Under the pieces are notes generated by a model that saw only the letters and a program-made list of their open reading frames with translations, did no database searches and was not told where the DNA came from. A program made the translations under genes and the position numbers. From Nitzschia sp. DOCU1 (Eukaryota; Bacillariophyta; Bacillariophyceae; Bacillariales; Bacillariaceae), in the NCBI GenBank assembly GCA_951394045.1, contig OX595994.1:558001-622000 (forward strand): 64,000 nt of DNA, in the 5' to 3' direction. The first letter of the stretch is position 1. The number at the start of each line of letters is the position of its first letter. Shown here piece after piece: positions 1 to 11,074 of the stretch.

Positions 1-1
1 G

Positions 2-442
2 GATACCGCCGGCCAAGAGAAGTTTAATTCGCTTGTTCCCATGTACTATCGTGGAGCGGGGGTCGCCATTCTCATGTTTGACATTACAAAGCCCCGGACA
101 ATGAAGTCGCTGCATCGATGGGTCGCAGAGCTGAAACAGAATGGACCGCCAGAAATGATTCTCGCCCTTTGTGGGAATAAGTGTGACCTGACTCAAGATC
201 GACTGGTTTCCTGTTTGGAAGGACAACGCTATGCTGAAGAGATTGGTGCCTTGTACATTGAAGTCTCTGCCAGAGAGTCAATACACGTGAACGAGTTGTT
301 CAACCGCATTGGGGAGAGCGTCCTTGCCCATAACGATGCCTCCGAAACCGTGTGTAGTGCCTTTCCATCGTGCGGGGTGGTCGACTCGTTGGCTGAAGGT
401 GACGGTCATGAAGGAAAAGGCTTCTCCTCTGGATGTTGTTAG
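2..442 (+). CDS. Rab-family small GTPase, 3' part (Rab5/21/22-like)
   Basis: This is the C-terminal two-thirds of a Rab GTPase, a membrane-anchored switch that directs vesicle traffic. The frame is already open at the window edge and begins with the switch II DTAGQE motif, so the P-loop half lies upstream of the window. Visible signatures are the switch II DTAGQEKF, the guanine-specificity NKCD motif and an SA(R/K)-type motif (EVSARE). The protein ends in Gly-Cys-Cys, the double-cysteine geranylgeranylation signal of Rabs. The YYRGA stretch and the C-terminal CC fit the endosomal Rab5/Rab21/Rab22 branch, but the subfamily is inferred. An ATG at 41 lies inside the conserved switch II region and is not the start. 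There is no sign of disruption. Confidence 0.9.
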   Translation, partial: DTAGQEKFNSLVPMYYRGAGVAILMFDITKPRTMKSLHRWVAELKQNGPPEMILALCGNKCDLTQDRLVSCLEGQRYAEEIGALYIEVSARESIHVNELFNRIGESVLAHNDASETVCSAFPSCGVVDSLAEGDGHEGKGFSSGCC

Positions 443-1421
443 AATGACTGACTTTCAGAGCGGTTTCTCTTTCCCGGGATAGTCGAATGAATTTTGCAAG
501 CGTAAACTTTTGCTGCGGCCACGGCTGCACATTCAAGGTTTGCTTGTAATATCGTCGCACTTTTGGATCGAGTTTTCATGTCACCAAACGACGGATGTCG
601 GATAATATCGAATGAATTCTTGTTTCGCTTCAATCCCGTGCAGACTGGTGCGGATGGTTCTAGCTATAGATCTATAACTGCCAGCAGTATCTAGAGAGGC
701 GCTTGGACCCATTACGAGTACCCATATCGCGACGACTTGGGGGCTCCTTGAATCTTTCTAACGATACCGGCACAGGAATGTGGCCGAACCTGGTATAGCA
801 AGACCTTACAGAAGCACTCGCTAAAGAGGCGACGGGGCGGTTTCTCGGCGTCGCTTTGGCACCAACCGCAACCGCTAGCAGAGTTGTCGTCGTCCTCTTT
901 GTTCCTCCATCGGCTGGTATGACTAGTACTAGAGGAGATCTTGTTCATGGAGGTGGCTGGAAAGGTTTTATGTCGCACGGGTGATACATAGCTATGTAGG
1001 CAAGAGTTTGAGTTCCTATCTAAAGTAGCAGGGGTGGCTCTCTTCTTTCCCCATCAACACTTTGGTGCCGATGATCAGCGGGGCGATAAGCCGACTTAGG
1101 ATAGAACCTTGGAGTTGCACCGGAAAGTAACCTACCCGAGTTCCATGTCGCAAACATTATCTTTTGCATATTGATTGCATCGTGCATTAGCTACGAAATG
1201 CAAAACTAACTAGCTAGAAGCGTGCGAAAGATATATTTCTACTTTGAACATCAGCTTCTGCTAGGAACTACTACATTTCCTAAGTCGGCTATCTCCAACA
1301 CCCAAACTCGAATCAATCGACACTCCAGTACATACCAGCTGCTACAGTGGTCAACTCCAGATAGGATAGAAATAGACGCAAAGACATTACTCGTTATAAT
1401 TCAGTAAACGGAGATGAGGCT
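443..1421. other. Intergenic region between Rab and V-ATPase genes
   Basis: These 979 bases lie downstream of both flanking genes, which converge. Only short, composition-poor frames are present and none resembles a known protein. The region should hold two 3' ends and perhaps nothing else. A small palindrome (actagtact) occurs near 921. Confidence 0.5.
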
Positions 1422-2073
1422 TTACTGAGACAGCGCAAAGGTGGGGAAAGTACAGGCGTTGCTTTGAATGATTCCAACAATAATGCCAAAGATGCCCAAC
1501 GCGGACGCGAAGATCTCTACAATCAGAATCTTGACAAATAAGCCGGCGTCTTGGGCATCCGCAATGGCACAACTGGATCCGGCAATTCCCACGCTGACTC
1601 CCGACGCAATGTTGGTGAGCCCGACTGACAAGCCTGCCGAGAACATTCCGTAACCAGCATAGTAATATCCAGCATAGTCCCATCCGTCCTCCAGATAATA
1701 TCCGTTGCTTTCTGGCTGGTTGATTTTGTTGGTCAAGATAATGGCCATGATGACTCCGTAAATGGCAGTTGCCTCACAGAAAATGATGCTGCAGACGCAC
1801 GAAACACAAGTCAGAACAAAGCTGCCCAAGAGAGACTTCAATTCAGCAGACTACGACTTACGAAATCAAGTTCTTTGATCGAATACGAGGAGCCTTGACG
1901 GCCGCTCCCACCAGTGAACTACCGGTCAAAAAGATTCCCCAGGCGGCACCCACGATGGACAATCCAAGACCAAACGCCACCCCGAAGGATGCGTATCCGT
2001 ACGGGGACATGTGCGTCAAAACTTCTGCCCATCCTTGGTTGCAAAATTCGCTTGTACAAGTAGCCGAAGACAT
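1422..2073 (-). CDS. VMA16: V-type H+-ATPase proteolipid subunit c''
   Basis: This is the c'' proteolipid of the membrane V0 rotor, which carries protons across vacuolar and endosomal membranes. It has two exons: 2073-1862 and 1788-1422. The 73-nt intron 1789-1861 starts GTAAGT and ends CTGCAG. Splicing joins SKNLIS to IIFCEA, restores the family sequence and gives 192 residues, close to the usual c'' length. Hydrophobic helices repeat the proteolipid pattern. Two buried glutamates are visible, one in IIFCEAT and one in LIVEIFA; in this family such residues carry the proton. The insert [16 protein letters not shown] between helices is also typical of c'' rather than c. The ATG at 2073 is the first in frame. 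Confidence 0.92.
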
Positions 2074-2932
2074 GTTGCTGGTGATGGAATAACAACAGAG
2101 TAGATAGATGTAGTATTATCCAACAAGAGAAAGCCGCAAGTAGTAACAGCGATGCCTTGCTTTGCCGCGGCAGCACGTCGGTTGATTTTCCCCTTCGCCA
2201 TCGCCGCAGTCGCTGCATCAAAATGCAGGCCGCCTCGATCAACCACCGTTATCATTCCAGTTTTATACAGCCCTGAGGAGTATATTGATCGCCACGCCCG
2301 CCCGCCATCCAATGCATGAAATCGACTGGATCGATCATAGACTGCGTGGTGGTGGTGCGCGCGGAGGGACCAGTCGCGTTTCAAGTCCCGTAGGAACATT
2401 TGCTTGGCAGGTGTGCAATGCTATGCCTACCGCCAATGCGACTTTTTTCATCCACTTCGTTGTAGTGTGTCGGCGCGTCGTGCTAGCCAAGATGGAAAGG
2501 GGGACGACCACAATGGCCATCTTCAAGGAGGAGACGAGAGGACGAAGGAAGTCACTCGTGCCGTTCGTTCGTTGCGTCCATCGTGCACCCCAAAGTTTGT
2601 GTCAAGGAAGCTCGTTCTGTTCTTGCTAGAAACACACCACAGCTTTGCAAGTCCTGCCTGTGGTTGCTCTCTGAACAGACGTCAAGTTAACTCAACGTTC
2701 AGAGTGGTTACGTAGCAGTACTTCCGAGCAGCTGCTGGTTCCAACGTCAGGGTTACAACGATAGCGGCACTTTGATCGCGTAAACAAGACACAAACCCGG
2801 TCATTGCAAACCTCCGAGTTGATACATCGAAGCTTTGTTATTGTTACATCCAGAAAGGGCAAGAGTAGTTATCAACTAGTGCTCCTGCGTTAAGAACCAC
2901 AAGGAGCAACTTTTAAAGCAACAAATACCACA
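2074..2932. other. Divergent intergenic region, V-ATPase c'' / HOOK protein
   Basis: This 859-base gap separates two divergently transcribed genes, so it must hold both promoters. The frames inside it (for example 2285-2629) have a shuffled, non-conserved composition and are judged non-coding. No defined regulatory element was recognised. Confidence 0.5.
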
Positions 2933-4782
2933 ATGGGCGGCGACGATGCAAAGTATGCCGCAATGGTGGAGTTCCTAGGGACTTTTCCCACTCTGTCTGG
3001 GTCTCCCCCCAAGACGATGGAGGATCTGAGCGATGGAGTCGTTCTTTTTGAAGTCTTGTCGGAAATGTAAGTGAACTGTTGCAATGTGTGATTTATGTGT
3101 AGTGTGGGGGTACCTGAACAGTACACTCAATCAACAATTGATTTTGCAATGATTTCGCTTGCAGTGCTCCAGATTTCTTTGATCCGACGACGATCGCTCG
3201 TCATTTAGGTGACAACTGGGCCTTGAAATCCTCCAACTTACGAAAGCTAGTCCGCAACTTGGAGTGGTATTATCATGACGATTTGAAGAAAGATGCCAAT
3301 TTTGCGGAAATCACCTCTGATTTGGGAAACATTGCCCGATCAGCAGATCCCGCAGCCATTGCCGGTCTCGTCGAGCTTGTGGCGGCCGCGGCTGTGACTT
3401 GCGAACTCAAGGGGGAGTTTGTGGGGCGCATCATGGGCATGTCGCAAGAAAGTCAAATCCAAATGAAGGGGATTATTGAGAGCAGTTTGAAGCGTCTGGA
3501 AGACTATGATGGCGCAGAAGAGGACGGTGACGACAATGAAATGATCTTTGGTGATACTGGTGGTGCAGACGAAAAGGGAGAAGAAGAAGATGCTGTGCTG
3601 TTTGATGTGAATCATCTAAAGGCAGGAATCGGCGATGTCGATAAGGAAGAATTGGAGACTCAGTTGCTCGAGACTCGACGTGAATTAGCCCTTCAAAAGT
3701 CTCAGGTGGGGGAAATTCGAGAAGATGCCGAGAAAGCGCAGGCAAAACTGCGGGCTCTGGTGGAAGATCTGCAGGATCGCTTGGCCCGCCGACAAGATGA
3801 ACTGATTACAGCGGAAGAAGAGCTTCGAAGTGCGACCAGCGAGTTGGACGAAGCCAAGAATAAGATTCATGATTTGGAAGAGCAGAAGGCGCAGCTAGAA
3901 GATGATTTGGACGTGGCGACTGCCAAGGCAACTCAATTGCACAAAGCCGAGGCCACAGTTATCGCATACAAGAGGAAACTGGAAGGCGTTGGAGTCATGA
4001 ATCAGCAGATGACGGATCTAGAGGATCAAGCGGCGGGATATCTGCGCCAGATTATGGATTTGGAGTCAGAAGTCAAAAAGACACAGTCTCTGCAAAAGCA
4101 GGTGGATGCACTCCAGGCAAAACTTGCTACTCTCGAACAGGAACGCTCGGACAAGGTAGACACTCTTCAAACTACGGCCACCGAAATCGCAGAGTTGAAA
4201 AGCTTGCTCAGTTCAGCGGAAAAGGCCAAGAAAATGTATGAGACAGAGCTCAAGGAATTACGAGCTCAGCAAGCCGCCGAGCACGAAGACCTACCCGCCG
4301 TACAAGGGCTCGACACGCAGGCGCCTCAAATGACTGCGCAGCAAAAGGAGCAAATGGTGCGGCTAGAATACGAAAACAAGAAACTCAAGGAAGAATTGGA
4401 GGCCCTAAAAAATGCTGCACCTGCCGCTGCTGTGGCATCCGCGGCACCAGCAGCCGGTGAGGACGCTGCGGCTCTGGCGGCAGAAGTTAAGAGCCTCAAG
4501 GAACAGTTGGCCAAGAAGGAAGCCGAGAACAAGAAGATTGGAAGCGACAAGGACAAACTCGAGGCCTACACAAAGAGGACATTGGCCAAGTTCCAAGACA
4601 AATATTTGGTGGCATTGCAGGAATGCAAGGCCAAGCTGAAGGAGAAGCAAGACAAAATCGAAATCTTGGAAAGTCGAAGTGCAACCGAAAAGACAGCGCA
4701 AAAGAGAGAGGAACGTCTCTTGTCGTCCACGATCTACGAATTGGGTTTGTCCATTATGCAGACTCGGTTGAAGGAAAGATAA
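2933..4782 (+). CDS. HOOK-domain coiled-coil protein
   Basis: This is a HOOK-type cargo adaptor. In known members the N-terminal calponin-homology-like HOOK domain contacts dynein or microtubules and a long coiled coil dimerises the protein. Exon 1 runs 2933-3066 and exon 2 runs 3165-4782; the intron begins GTAAGT and ends TTGCAG. The spliced product is 583 residues. Residues 1 to about 150 match a HOOK domain, with hydrophobic patterning such as MEDLSDGVVLFEVL and DNWALKSSNLRKLVRNLEWYY. An acidic linker follows at about 165-200. From about residue 200 to the end there are heptad-rich Glu/Lys/Leu segments broken by an Ala-rich hinge (around AAPAAAVASAAPAAG). The ATG at 2933 opens exon 1 in a good context. 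The cargo is unknown. Confidence 0.88.
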
Positions 4783-4935
4783 GAAGATTTGGGCGTAATC
4801 TAGAACTGACTGAAAATATTCCGGTATAGTGCCTATAGTAGTGCGTCCTCCGCGTTGCTATGGGCAACAACAATAACTACTACCGGATTAGATCACCTCA
4901 AAGAAGCAGCTACCGGTAAGTTTACAACCACGGGG

Positions 4936-7764
4936 TTATTCTTGTTCTTGCCATGCAATGAAATCTTCGTTCAGGGGCGGATCCCAAGCGACTGATCCAT
5001 CGTCCAGGTTGAGATAGTAAAAGAATCCTGTCTTGTCGTCGTAAAATTGCTGCCACTGGATGGCCGTAGTATCGGCAACCGTCGTTTCTTCGTCACGCGA
5101 AGCATCCTTGCTAAGATGCATACCCAAAAGAATCCTCATCTTCCCCTTTAGTTTCATCAATAACAACATCGTAAACGTGAACGGGAGCGGTGCCCATGGA
5201 AAGGAATTGAACAGCATTTCTTGCTCCATTGGGGATTCCGGAAGGACTTCAACAGCGATCGACTGCTCAACGGAAAAGCACTGAAAGGGGTCTTCCTCGC
5301 CATCCGGATCATCGCAATTTCCGTATTGTATAGAAATACGGATTTCATCAGAGCCGATAACGCGGCTTTGAAAGTGCAAGTGGGCCAAGATGTCGGTAAG
5401 CTCTTCGGGCAAGGCAAGGAACTCGATGGAAGGCCGCATCACTGCCTGGTTATCGAAAAGCCGGAGACGACTGCGAGATTCTTTGTTGATTGTAAGTCGC
5501 CCGTTTGTGGATTCAATGGTAACCAAAGCTCTATCTGTATGCGTAGCATGGCTACTCACGACGATCCCGGTCACAATCAGCGAGGACGCGCACGTAGTGC
5601 CGTCGACGCCACTGGAATTGTACAAATAGCCGGCGCAGAAATCGTCCATGGTAGAACTGAACGCATGCGTTGTGAAATGGTCTTCGAGTATAGCTAGCCC
5701 AATCGGCTGTATCTTGCATTCAACCGTGATGGTTTGATCGTACACGGCAGAAACGCTGGCAACGTTCTCGCTGTCCTCAAAGGCGACGGCCCTGTAGCCA
5801 AATGAAACATTTGTCTGCAGGGTTCCGCCACAAACTTTCCGGGAAGGCTGCAAACGTATCCCAACCTTTTCCTCGTACGGCGGCAGCACCTCCACATCAT
5901 TCAGCATTGTACCCGCTTGAAGCATCTCCTCGTCGATACCCAGCAAAGCGGCCTTGTTTTCTTCGGGAACATATTCCAGGAAGAAGCCCACAGTCCGATT
6001 CTTTCCAGACTGATCCCTTCCCAGAAGTGGCAAAAGGGAAGACGAATCCTCCTTGACCACAATGGACTCTGAAAATGGCACAGTAGTAACAGCGGAAACG
6101 ACTTGAATCGTCACTCGGGCTGGAACAGACCAGCTCCCGTGTGAATCTCTTGCACGGAAGTCGAACGAGTCCCGGACAACGAAATCTCGAACGATTGTGT
6201 CGGTCTGATTGTAGAAATATTCAAGTAGAATCTCACTTCCTGGGATCAAATTGTCAATATCGGAAAGCAAAGCACCATGGAGCCGACCATCGTGTCGACG
6301 GACGGGAACGCTTAGCACCAAGTAACCAAGTTTCGGTGACGTCGAGATCTCCAAAGCCGTGATAGCATCCCCATGATCCACGTCGTATCCCTTCAGAAAC
6401 AAGGCACCTTCTTGTTCAATGGTGCCTTCGTGGACGATATAAGGCTGCTCGCCAGCAATCACAGCTATCGGTGGATCGTTGACTGGATCCACCACGATGT
6501 TGATAGTAGACGTCGAGAGGCACTGGGAACGCGAAAAGATCGGATGGATCCCGACGCAGAACTCAAACGTAGTGTAAACAGATCCCGGCATTGTAGAGTA
6601 CGAATTGTATTCAGGCATAAACACTATCTCGCGGCCTTGCAATGGAACCAAATCAGAAGAGGCTTCCGAGCTGGAAAGCGGGCTCCCATCAACAGCGTAC
6701 AATGCCCCCCGACTTGGAAAACGCGAGATGTAAACTAGGACGTCCGGAGCCGAAGTATAGTTGAGCCCCAGGGAATTCAGTAAATTCTCGACGTCTTCAT
6801 CAAGATAGCGGATGGGGAGTATCAGAAAAGGAGTTTCGTTCGCCTTGTCTGCGTTGTAAATGTTTGGTTGCTCATACCATTGTGCACTATGACTCCCCGG
6901 AACCTTTTCCGCATCTTCGTTTATGCGATGCGTGCTGTCTAAAGTGTAGGGAAGACCCGAAGGAGGGCTCTGAGAGATGATCGCTAACACGTCCTCGCGA
7001 CTCCACGGTTCCTCAAATACCTCCAATCGATAAAGGCGCCCATGCCACGAGGCCGCGTCAAGGTAGGAAAAGAAATGCATAAGGTTACGAGGATTCCAAT
7101 GCGACAGGGTCGGATCAAACGGTTCTTCCATGAGCCCACTGGCTTTTCCGTTCACAAAGACTTGCTGGTGACTGTCACTCAATACAATCGCGATATGAGT
7201 CAACTCATCTCGCGCCACAAAGATTTCTTTCAAGAGTATTCTTTGACAGGGCTCAAAAAATGTATCGCTTGTTCGATATAACAGCGTCAACGAGCGATTC
7301 TGAAGTGCTAGCTGTAAATCTACTTGACGACGGTCACATTCTGTGATACCATAGGTAGAATTTTCTTCTGGAAATGCGTTGCCAATGGTAAAGATTGGCG
7401 TCCGGGCGTCGGCGTCCGCGAGAGGCCGAAGCCATAGGTTAAATGTGATGCCTTGAGCAGTGTAGTTGTTCCTTTCATTCAGTGAAGATACCAGAGGCCA
7501 GATGGGTCCTTGTAGCAACGCTGGTGCTGGTTTTGGATACCAAGTGGAGCTTTCCAAGCCCAAGTTCCCAGCCGAGAAGCTCGTCGATGAGATATTTCGA
7601 ACCACCCAAATGTCATCCAGCAAACCCGAGCTGACAAAGGTATCATTAGCACACTCACTTTCTCGGAACTCAAAGTGAATTAGAGGATCTTCGTGAAGAG
7701 CAGCTGCTAATAGGAGATGCAAGGCGCCGATAAGAAAGGCGAGGGGTCGCTTCCGAAGCGTCAT
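4936..7764 (-). CDS. Large secretory LamG-like / cadherin-like protein with C-terminal WW domain
   Basis: This single 942-residue frame starts with a clear signal peptide (MTLRKRPLAFLIGALHLLLAAAL). Residues about 90-270 look like a laminin-G/concanavalin-type jelly-roll: ITFNLWLRPLADADARTPIFTIGN, then SHQQVFVNGKASG. Around residue 425 the motif VNDPPIAV followed by a GYDVDHGDA stretch resembles the edge of a cadherin- or CSPG-type beta-sandwich repeat. Two more beta-rich blocks follow. Near residues 850-875 there is a short hydrophobic run followed by Lys/Arg, a possible membrane anchor. The last 40 residues form a WW domain: a Trp, then TGFFYYLN and W-D-P-P. A lumenal receptor with a cytosolic WW tail is the simplest reading. 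Function and ligand are unknown. Confidence 0.8.
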   Translation of the reverse strand: MTLRKRPLAFLIGALHLLLAAALHEDPLIHFEFRESECANDTFVSSGLLDDIWVVRNISSTSFSAGNLGLESSTWYPKPAPALLQGPIWPLVSSLNERNNYTAQGITFNLWLRPLADADARTPIFTIGNAFPEENSTYGITECDRRQVDLQLALQNRSLTLLYRTSDTFFEPCQRILLKEIFVARDELTHIAIVLSDSHQQVFVNGKASGLMEEPFDPTLSHWNPRNLMHFFSYLDAASWHGRLYRLEVFEEPWSREDVLAIISQSPPSGLPYTLDSTHRINEDAEKVPGSHSAQWYEQPNIYNADKANETPFLILPIRYLDEDVENLLNSLGLNYTSAPDVLVYISRFPSRGALYAVDGSPLSSSEASSDLVPLQGREIVFMPEYNSYSTMPGSVYTTFEFCVGIHPIFSRSQCLSTSTINIVVDPVNDPPIAVIAGEQPYIVHEGTIEQEGALFLKGYDVDHGDAITALEISTSPKLGYLVLSVPVRRHDGRLHGALLSDIDNLIPGSEILLEYFYNQTDTIVRDFVVRDSFDFRARDSHGSWSVPARVTIQVVSAVTTVPFSESIVVKEDSSSLLPLLGRDQSGKNRTVGFFLEYVPEENKAALLGIDEEMLQAGTMLNDVEVLPPYEEKVGIRLQPSRKVCGGTLQTNVSFGYRAVAFEDSENVASVSAVYDQTITVECKIQPIGLAILEDHFTTHAFSSTMDDFCAGYLYNSSGVDGTTCASSLIVTGIVVSSHATHTDRALVTIESTNGRLTINKESRSRLRLFDNQAVMRPSIEFLALPEELTDILAHLHFQSRVIGSDEIRISIQYGNCDDPDGEEDPFQCFSVEQSIAVEVLPESPMEQEMLFNSFPWAPLPFTFTMLLLMKLKGKMRILLGMHLSKDASRDEETTVADTTAIQWQQFYDDKTGFFYYLNLDDGSVAWDPPLNEDFIAWQEQE

Positions 7765-8345
7765 GGTGGCGGGAGCGGTGATTCTGCGATGAAGTAGCAG
7801 AAGATTGCGAGAACGAGTCCTCGTTCTCGGAAAGTAGCGGGATAAGCAACATTAAGGGCAATCATGGTTCGAGCCAAGTTTGCAAAGGGGAGTGAGTGAT
7901 ATCGAGACAGACAATGTCGGTTGATTAGGATCCAACCATGTGGGACAAAACCATAAAAGATATCATCGTGAGATCTTCAGCCGAATTCGCAAGTCCAAAA
8001 AGTGTGCCGACAGTGACGTCATCGGGATTGCCGTTCGAAGTACAGACTTACGTACAAAGCGGTACTTATTCTACAGGAGCGACAGCCCACTTCCATTCCA
8101 AAAAGAGATCTTCCTTTCGTTTTGTGGTGCAGACGACCATGGCGCCGTCGCCTTGACATCAGTTGACTCACTGATGTGTCGTTGTTGCCGTCAACGAGCG
8201 AGATTGAATGGCATCGCCCTGCACGAGGTTGCAAGCTGTTGAACAAAGAAGAATCGGCTATCGAGGATTGGATCAACGTTATATTACTAGAGATACCCCC
8301 TGAAGTTTTTTGTCGACGAAGGATTCTAACAATCAAACTTCCGAG
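7765..8345. promoter_or_regulatory. Divergent promoter region with a consensus CRE palindrome
   Basis: These 581 bases separate the divergent LamG/WW gene and the probable plastid gene. They contain one perfect 8-bp CRE (TGACGTCA) at 8014-8021. In Phaeodactylum, TGACGT-type elements bound by bZIP factors mediate CO2/cAMP control of carbonic anhydrase genes; a role here is inference. Short frames in the gap look non-coding. Confidence 0.4.
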
Positions 8346-9401
8346 ATGACACAGCGTGGAGAATGCAAGAGAAGATTGTCGAGATGGATTGCTTTATGGG
8401 TGTTTGTACCCAGCTTTCAGCTTGTTGATTGTTGGCAGAGCCCTCAATTACCATCGAACCGTGTTCCGGGCACTACCTGTGGAAATCCATCCGCCAGGCG
8501 AGCGCCTAGCATGTGGGCGTTGCATTCTACGGCGGCTCCTTCGTCAAGAAAATCCGAAACCGTACCGGAAAATGCAAACTCTTCGGAAGCAGCAAGCGGT
8601 ATTGAGACACCGAAAACTGAAGATACGGAACCAACGACACGAGCCGACGGCCCTTTTCCGAAACATACGGAGCAGTCTGTGGTCGATCGGCTATCCATGC
8701 CTTGGTCAGAAGTTCAGGACTGGGCCCTTCGAGATAATTTGCCCAAGTACACAATCATGATCCCACTTGAAACTTCTAACCGCATCGGCACCTTTGATGC
8801 CGAAACTAAAACCAAGGATGATAGCGGCTCGGGGACTTTGGTCTTTGCGCTCTGGCGGACCATGTTGAAAGAAGTACCAGAATTAGCAGGCTATCCTATC
8901 GACTTTCTGCAGGAGATCCATTCGCGGCAGATTTCCAAAAATGAAACCAGAATGCAGGTCACACCTCAGTTGTTGCCGTATTTGGAAGATTATACATTCG
9001 CCACTGCTGGAGGCGTTTCAGGAAAAGTTTATGGCGTTCCTGGTTTGGCGGATGGCACCCGCATTGAAACCTCAGCGGTCACGAACATCGAAGTAACATT
9101 GCCGCAAGGCTTTGTACGGACGTCGGACGGGAAGGCTGCATATGAATTGGGCCGACCGCAACGGGAAGAGTTCTCAGACAATGCCCTCACTAAGGAACTT
9201 CGGCAAGGCAAAGCGTCCCTTGGGGCTGCAACTACCGGATCATACGAATTGCTGAAATCAGTCAAAGGTGCCACATCCGAGCTGGAAGACGCGGACGGAA
9301 TGTTGTTGAGACTAGGCGCTAGCACAGGAATTCTGTTAGCTGGTGCAACCGCTGTCAACTTGCTGTCGCACCATTTGACTGTTAACGTGTTTTGGGTGTA
9401 G
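8346..9401 (+). CDS. Probable plastid-targeted protein of unknown function
   Basis: The frame gives 351 residues from the ATG at 8346. The N-terminus has a basic start and a hydrophobic core (WIALWVFVPSFQLV) followed by a Ser/Arg/Pro-rich stretch (SARRAPSMWALHSTAAPSSRK). This looks like a diatom bipartite plastid presequence, although no clean ASAFAP motif is seen. The mature part begins near LSMPWSEVQDWALRDNLPKY and includes a conserved-looking block, YTFATAGGVSGKVYGVPGLA. The last 25 residues are hydrophobic (ILLAGATAVNLLSHH) and may be one membrane helix. I do not recognise the family. It shares a divergent promoter with the LamG/WW gene. Confidence 0.72.
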   Translation: MTQRGECKRRLSRWIALWVFVPSFQLVDCWQSPQLPSNRVPGTTCGNPSARRAPSMWALHSTAAPSSRKSETVPENANSSEAASGIETPKTEDTEPTTRADGPFPKHTEQSVVDRLSMPWSEVQDWALRDNLPKYTIMIPLETSNRIGTFDAETKTKDDSGSGTLVFALWRTMLKEVPELAGYPIDFLQEIHSRQISKNETRMQVTPQLLPYLEDYTFATAGGVSGKVYGVPGLADGTRIETSAVTNIEVTLPQGFVRTSDGKAAYELGRPQREEFSDNALTKELRQGKASLGAATTGSYELLKSVKGATSELEDADGMLLRLGASTGILLAGATAVNLLSHHLTVNVFWV

Positions 9402-11074
9402 AGGCGAAAGGGACTATATTGTCGGAGCCAAGTTGTAAGCATTGTAATTATACGCAAGGTAGCTTCTGACACATGATTCGGATCTCTCCCAGCAAGCATG
9501 TCCCATCTAGGACGCACAACGACCCAAAGCAAGGAAAGAGTTTCCTTGCGATCCGCACCTCCTATCGAACAGTAATACAACCATTTCTAGAATGCCGGGA
9601 GTGTCTGTAATGTTAACCTGTAGAAGAGTAGACGCGACAATAGAAATGCTTCATTGGCTCCTCGTCCAAAGGGGCAATGCAGCTATTAAATTTAGCTGGA
9701 ACATAAAATTATGGCTAGCTGGAGTGTTCATGGTTGCGGATTGTTATATTCGAAGGATTGCAGCACTGATGGAATCCGACCCGCTCAAAAGCGATCTATG
9801 AGGCTCTCTATGACGCAACGAAACCTCGCTCAACTCATTTCCGCCATCGCCACCAAACATGGTACCATACGAGGCCGCGACGTTGTCGAGGCTTGAATTA
9901 GCGTACCACGACACGGCAGCGCTCTGCATGGCATCTCCATTGGGAACAACCGCAAAATACACTACGGTATATTGTTAACTAGCGAATTTCCGTGCTTGCT
10001 TGAAACCGAAGGCAGGCAAAAATTTGGCAGATTGTGGGGCTCAGTTGTCTTGGTCCATTTCCATTGTTTCGCCGCCTTCACATCAACAAAATTCGGATTC
10101 CGGATAGGTGGCCGGCCGAAAAGGTGCAACTACGAGAATTTCGTCGATTCAGGACAAACGGGTGAAAGCAACGGTCGTCTCATGGTCGAACGGTTAGTTC
10201 CATCAATGAGTTATGGTCAAAGCAGCGGCTAAAACTCCCTCCGCGAACGATCGGCATGTCTTTCTTGTCAACATCATCGAGGGTCTTGTCAAAGGACTTT
10301 GTGAGGCAAACGGGATTCTGATTTTAAACTCAAACTACTGCAACTAACGAAGCAAACCGCAATCTAACCGGATCCGCAGCCTGCAGTCGTGTAGGCAAGT
10401 AGTTAGGGACTTTACATAGCCGCTCATGAAACTTCCTTCCGATGGCATGCGATGCACCCGGGACTCGGTAGAACATACAATGGCTTCAGTACTGCGCGTC
10501 AAAACGCGCATCTCAAAAGGAACAGATGCTCTGAAACGTTGCTCCACCCAACGGCTGTGTGACAGGGAGGCTGGCTACTCGGGGATCCTATGTACTGAAG
10601 TTTGATTTCCTATGTAACACTGTTGAGGCGCGCCGGAACGTCAGTACTTAGAGCTTTGCAAGAGTCACGCGCCAGATCATAGATGCGTTGACTGCTTGCC
10701 ATTTTTGATCCACGCACAGAACATGGCGGTAAAAAGTCAACGGATCTTGAACCGCCAAGGCATCGAGTATGTGCCCCCAGCAATTTTCTAAGTAGGCGTC
10801 CGTTCACACCGGGGCTGCCGGACAGAAATCATCAACTCAACCGCTGGGTGGGCGGAATCACCCTGCCCAACTGAAGCAGCAAGCATCATTTCATTTCTGA
10901 AAAAAGCCGCCGAGGTCCGTTATACTTGGCGCACTCCAGGGATACTTACAAATCAAATCATATTTGTGAGAGTCGGCTAAAGAGAAAGGCCAACCCTCCA
11001 CTTCTCAAGCAACCAAGATAGCATCATCCGAAGCTCCCATTCTTTCAAAGAGGTGTGAACAGACTACACGAACA
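9402..11074. other. Long intergenic region without a convincing gene
   Basis: This 1.67-kb gap upstream of the DUF6824 gene has only short frames. One on the minus strand at 9744-9962 has protein-like composition (listed as a finding), but no partner exons were found. The last few hundred bases before 11075 probably hold the promoter and 5' UTR of the next gene. Confidence 0.45.

Noticed and set aside
9029..9580. 183-residue minus-strand frame
   Set aside because: It is the antisense shadow of the plus-strand plastid protein gene and has no family features.
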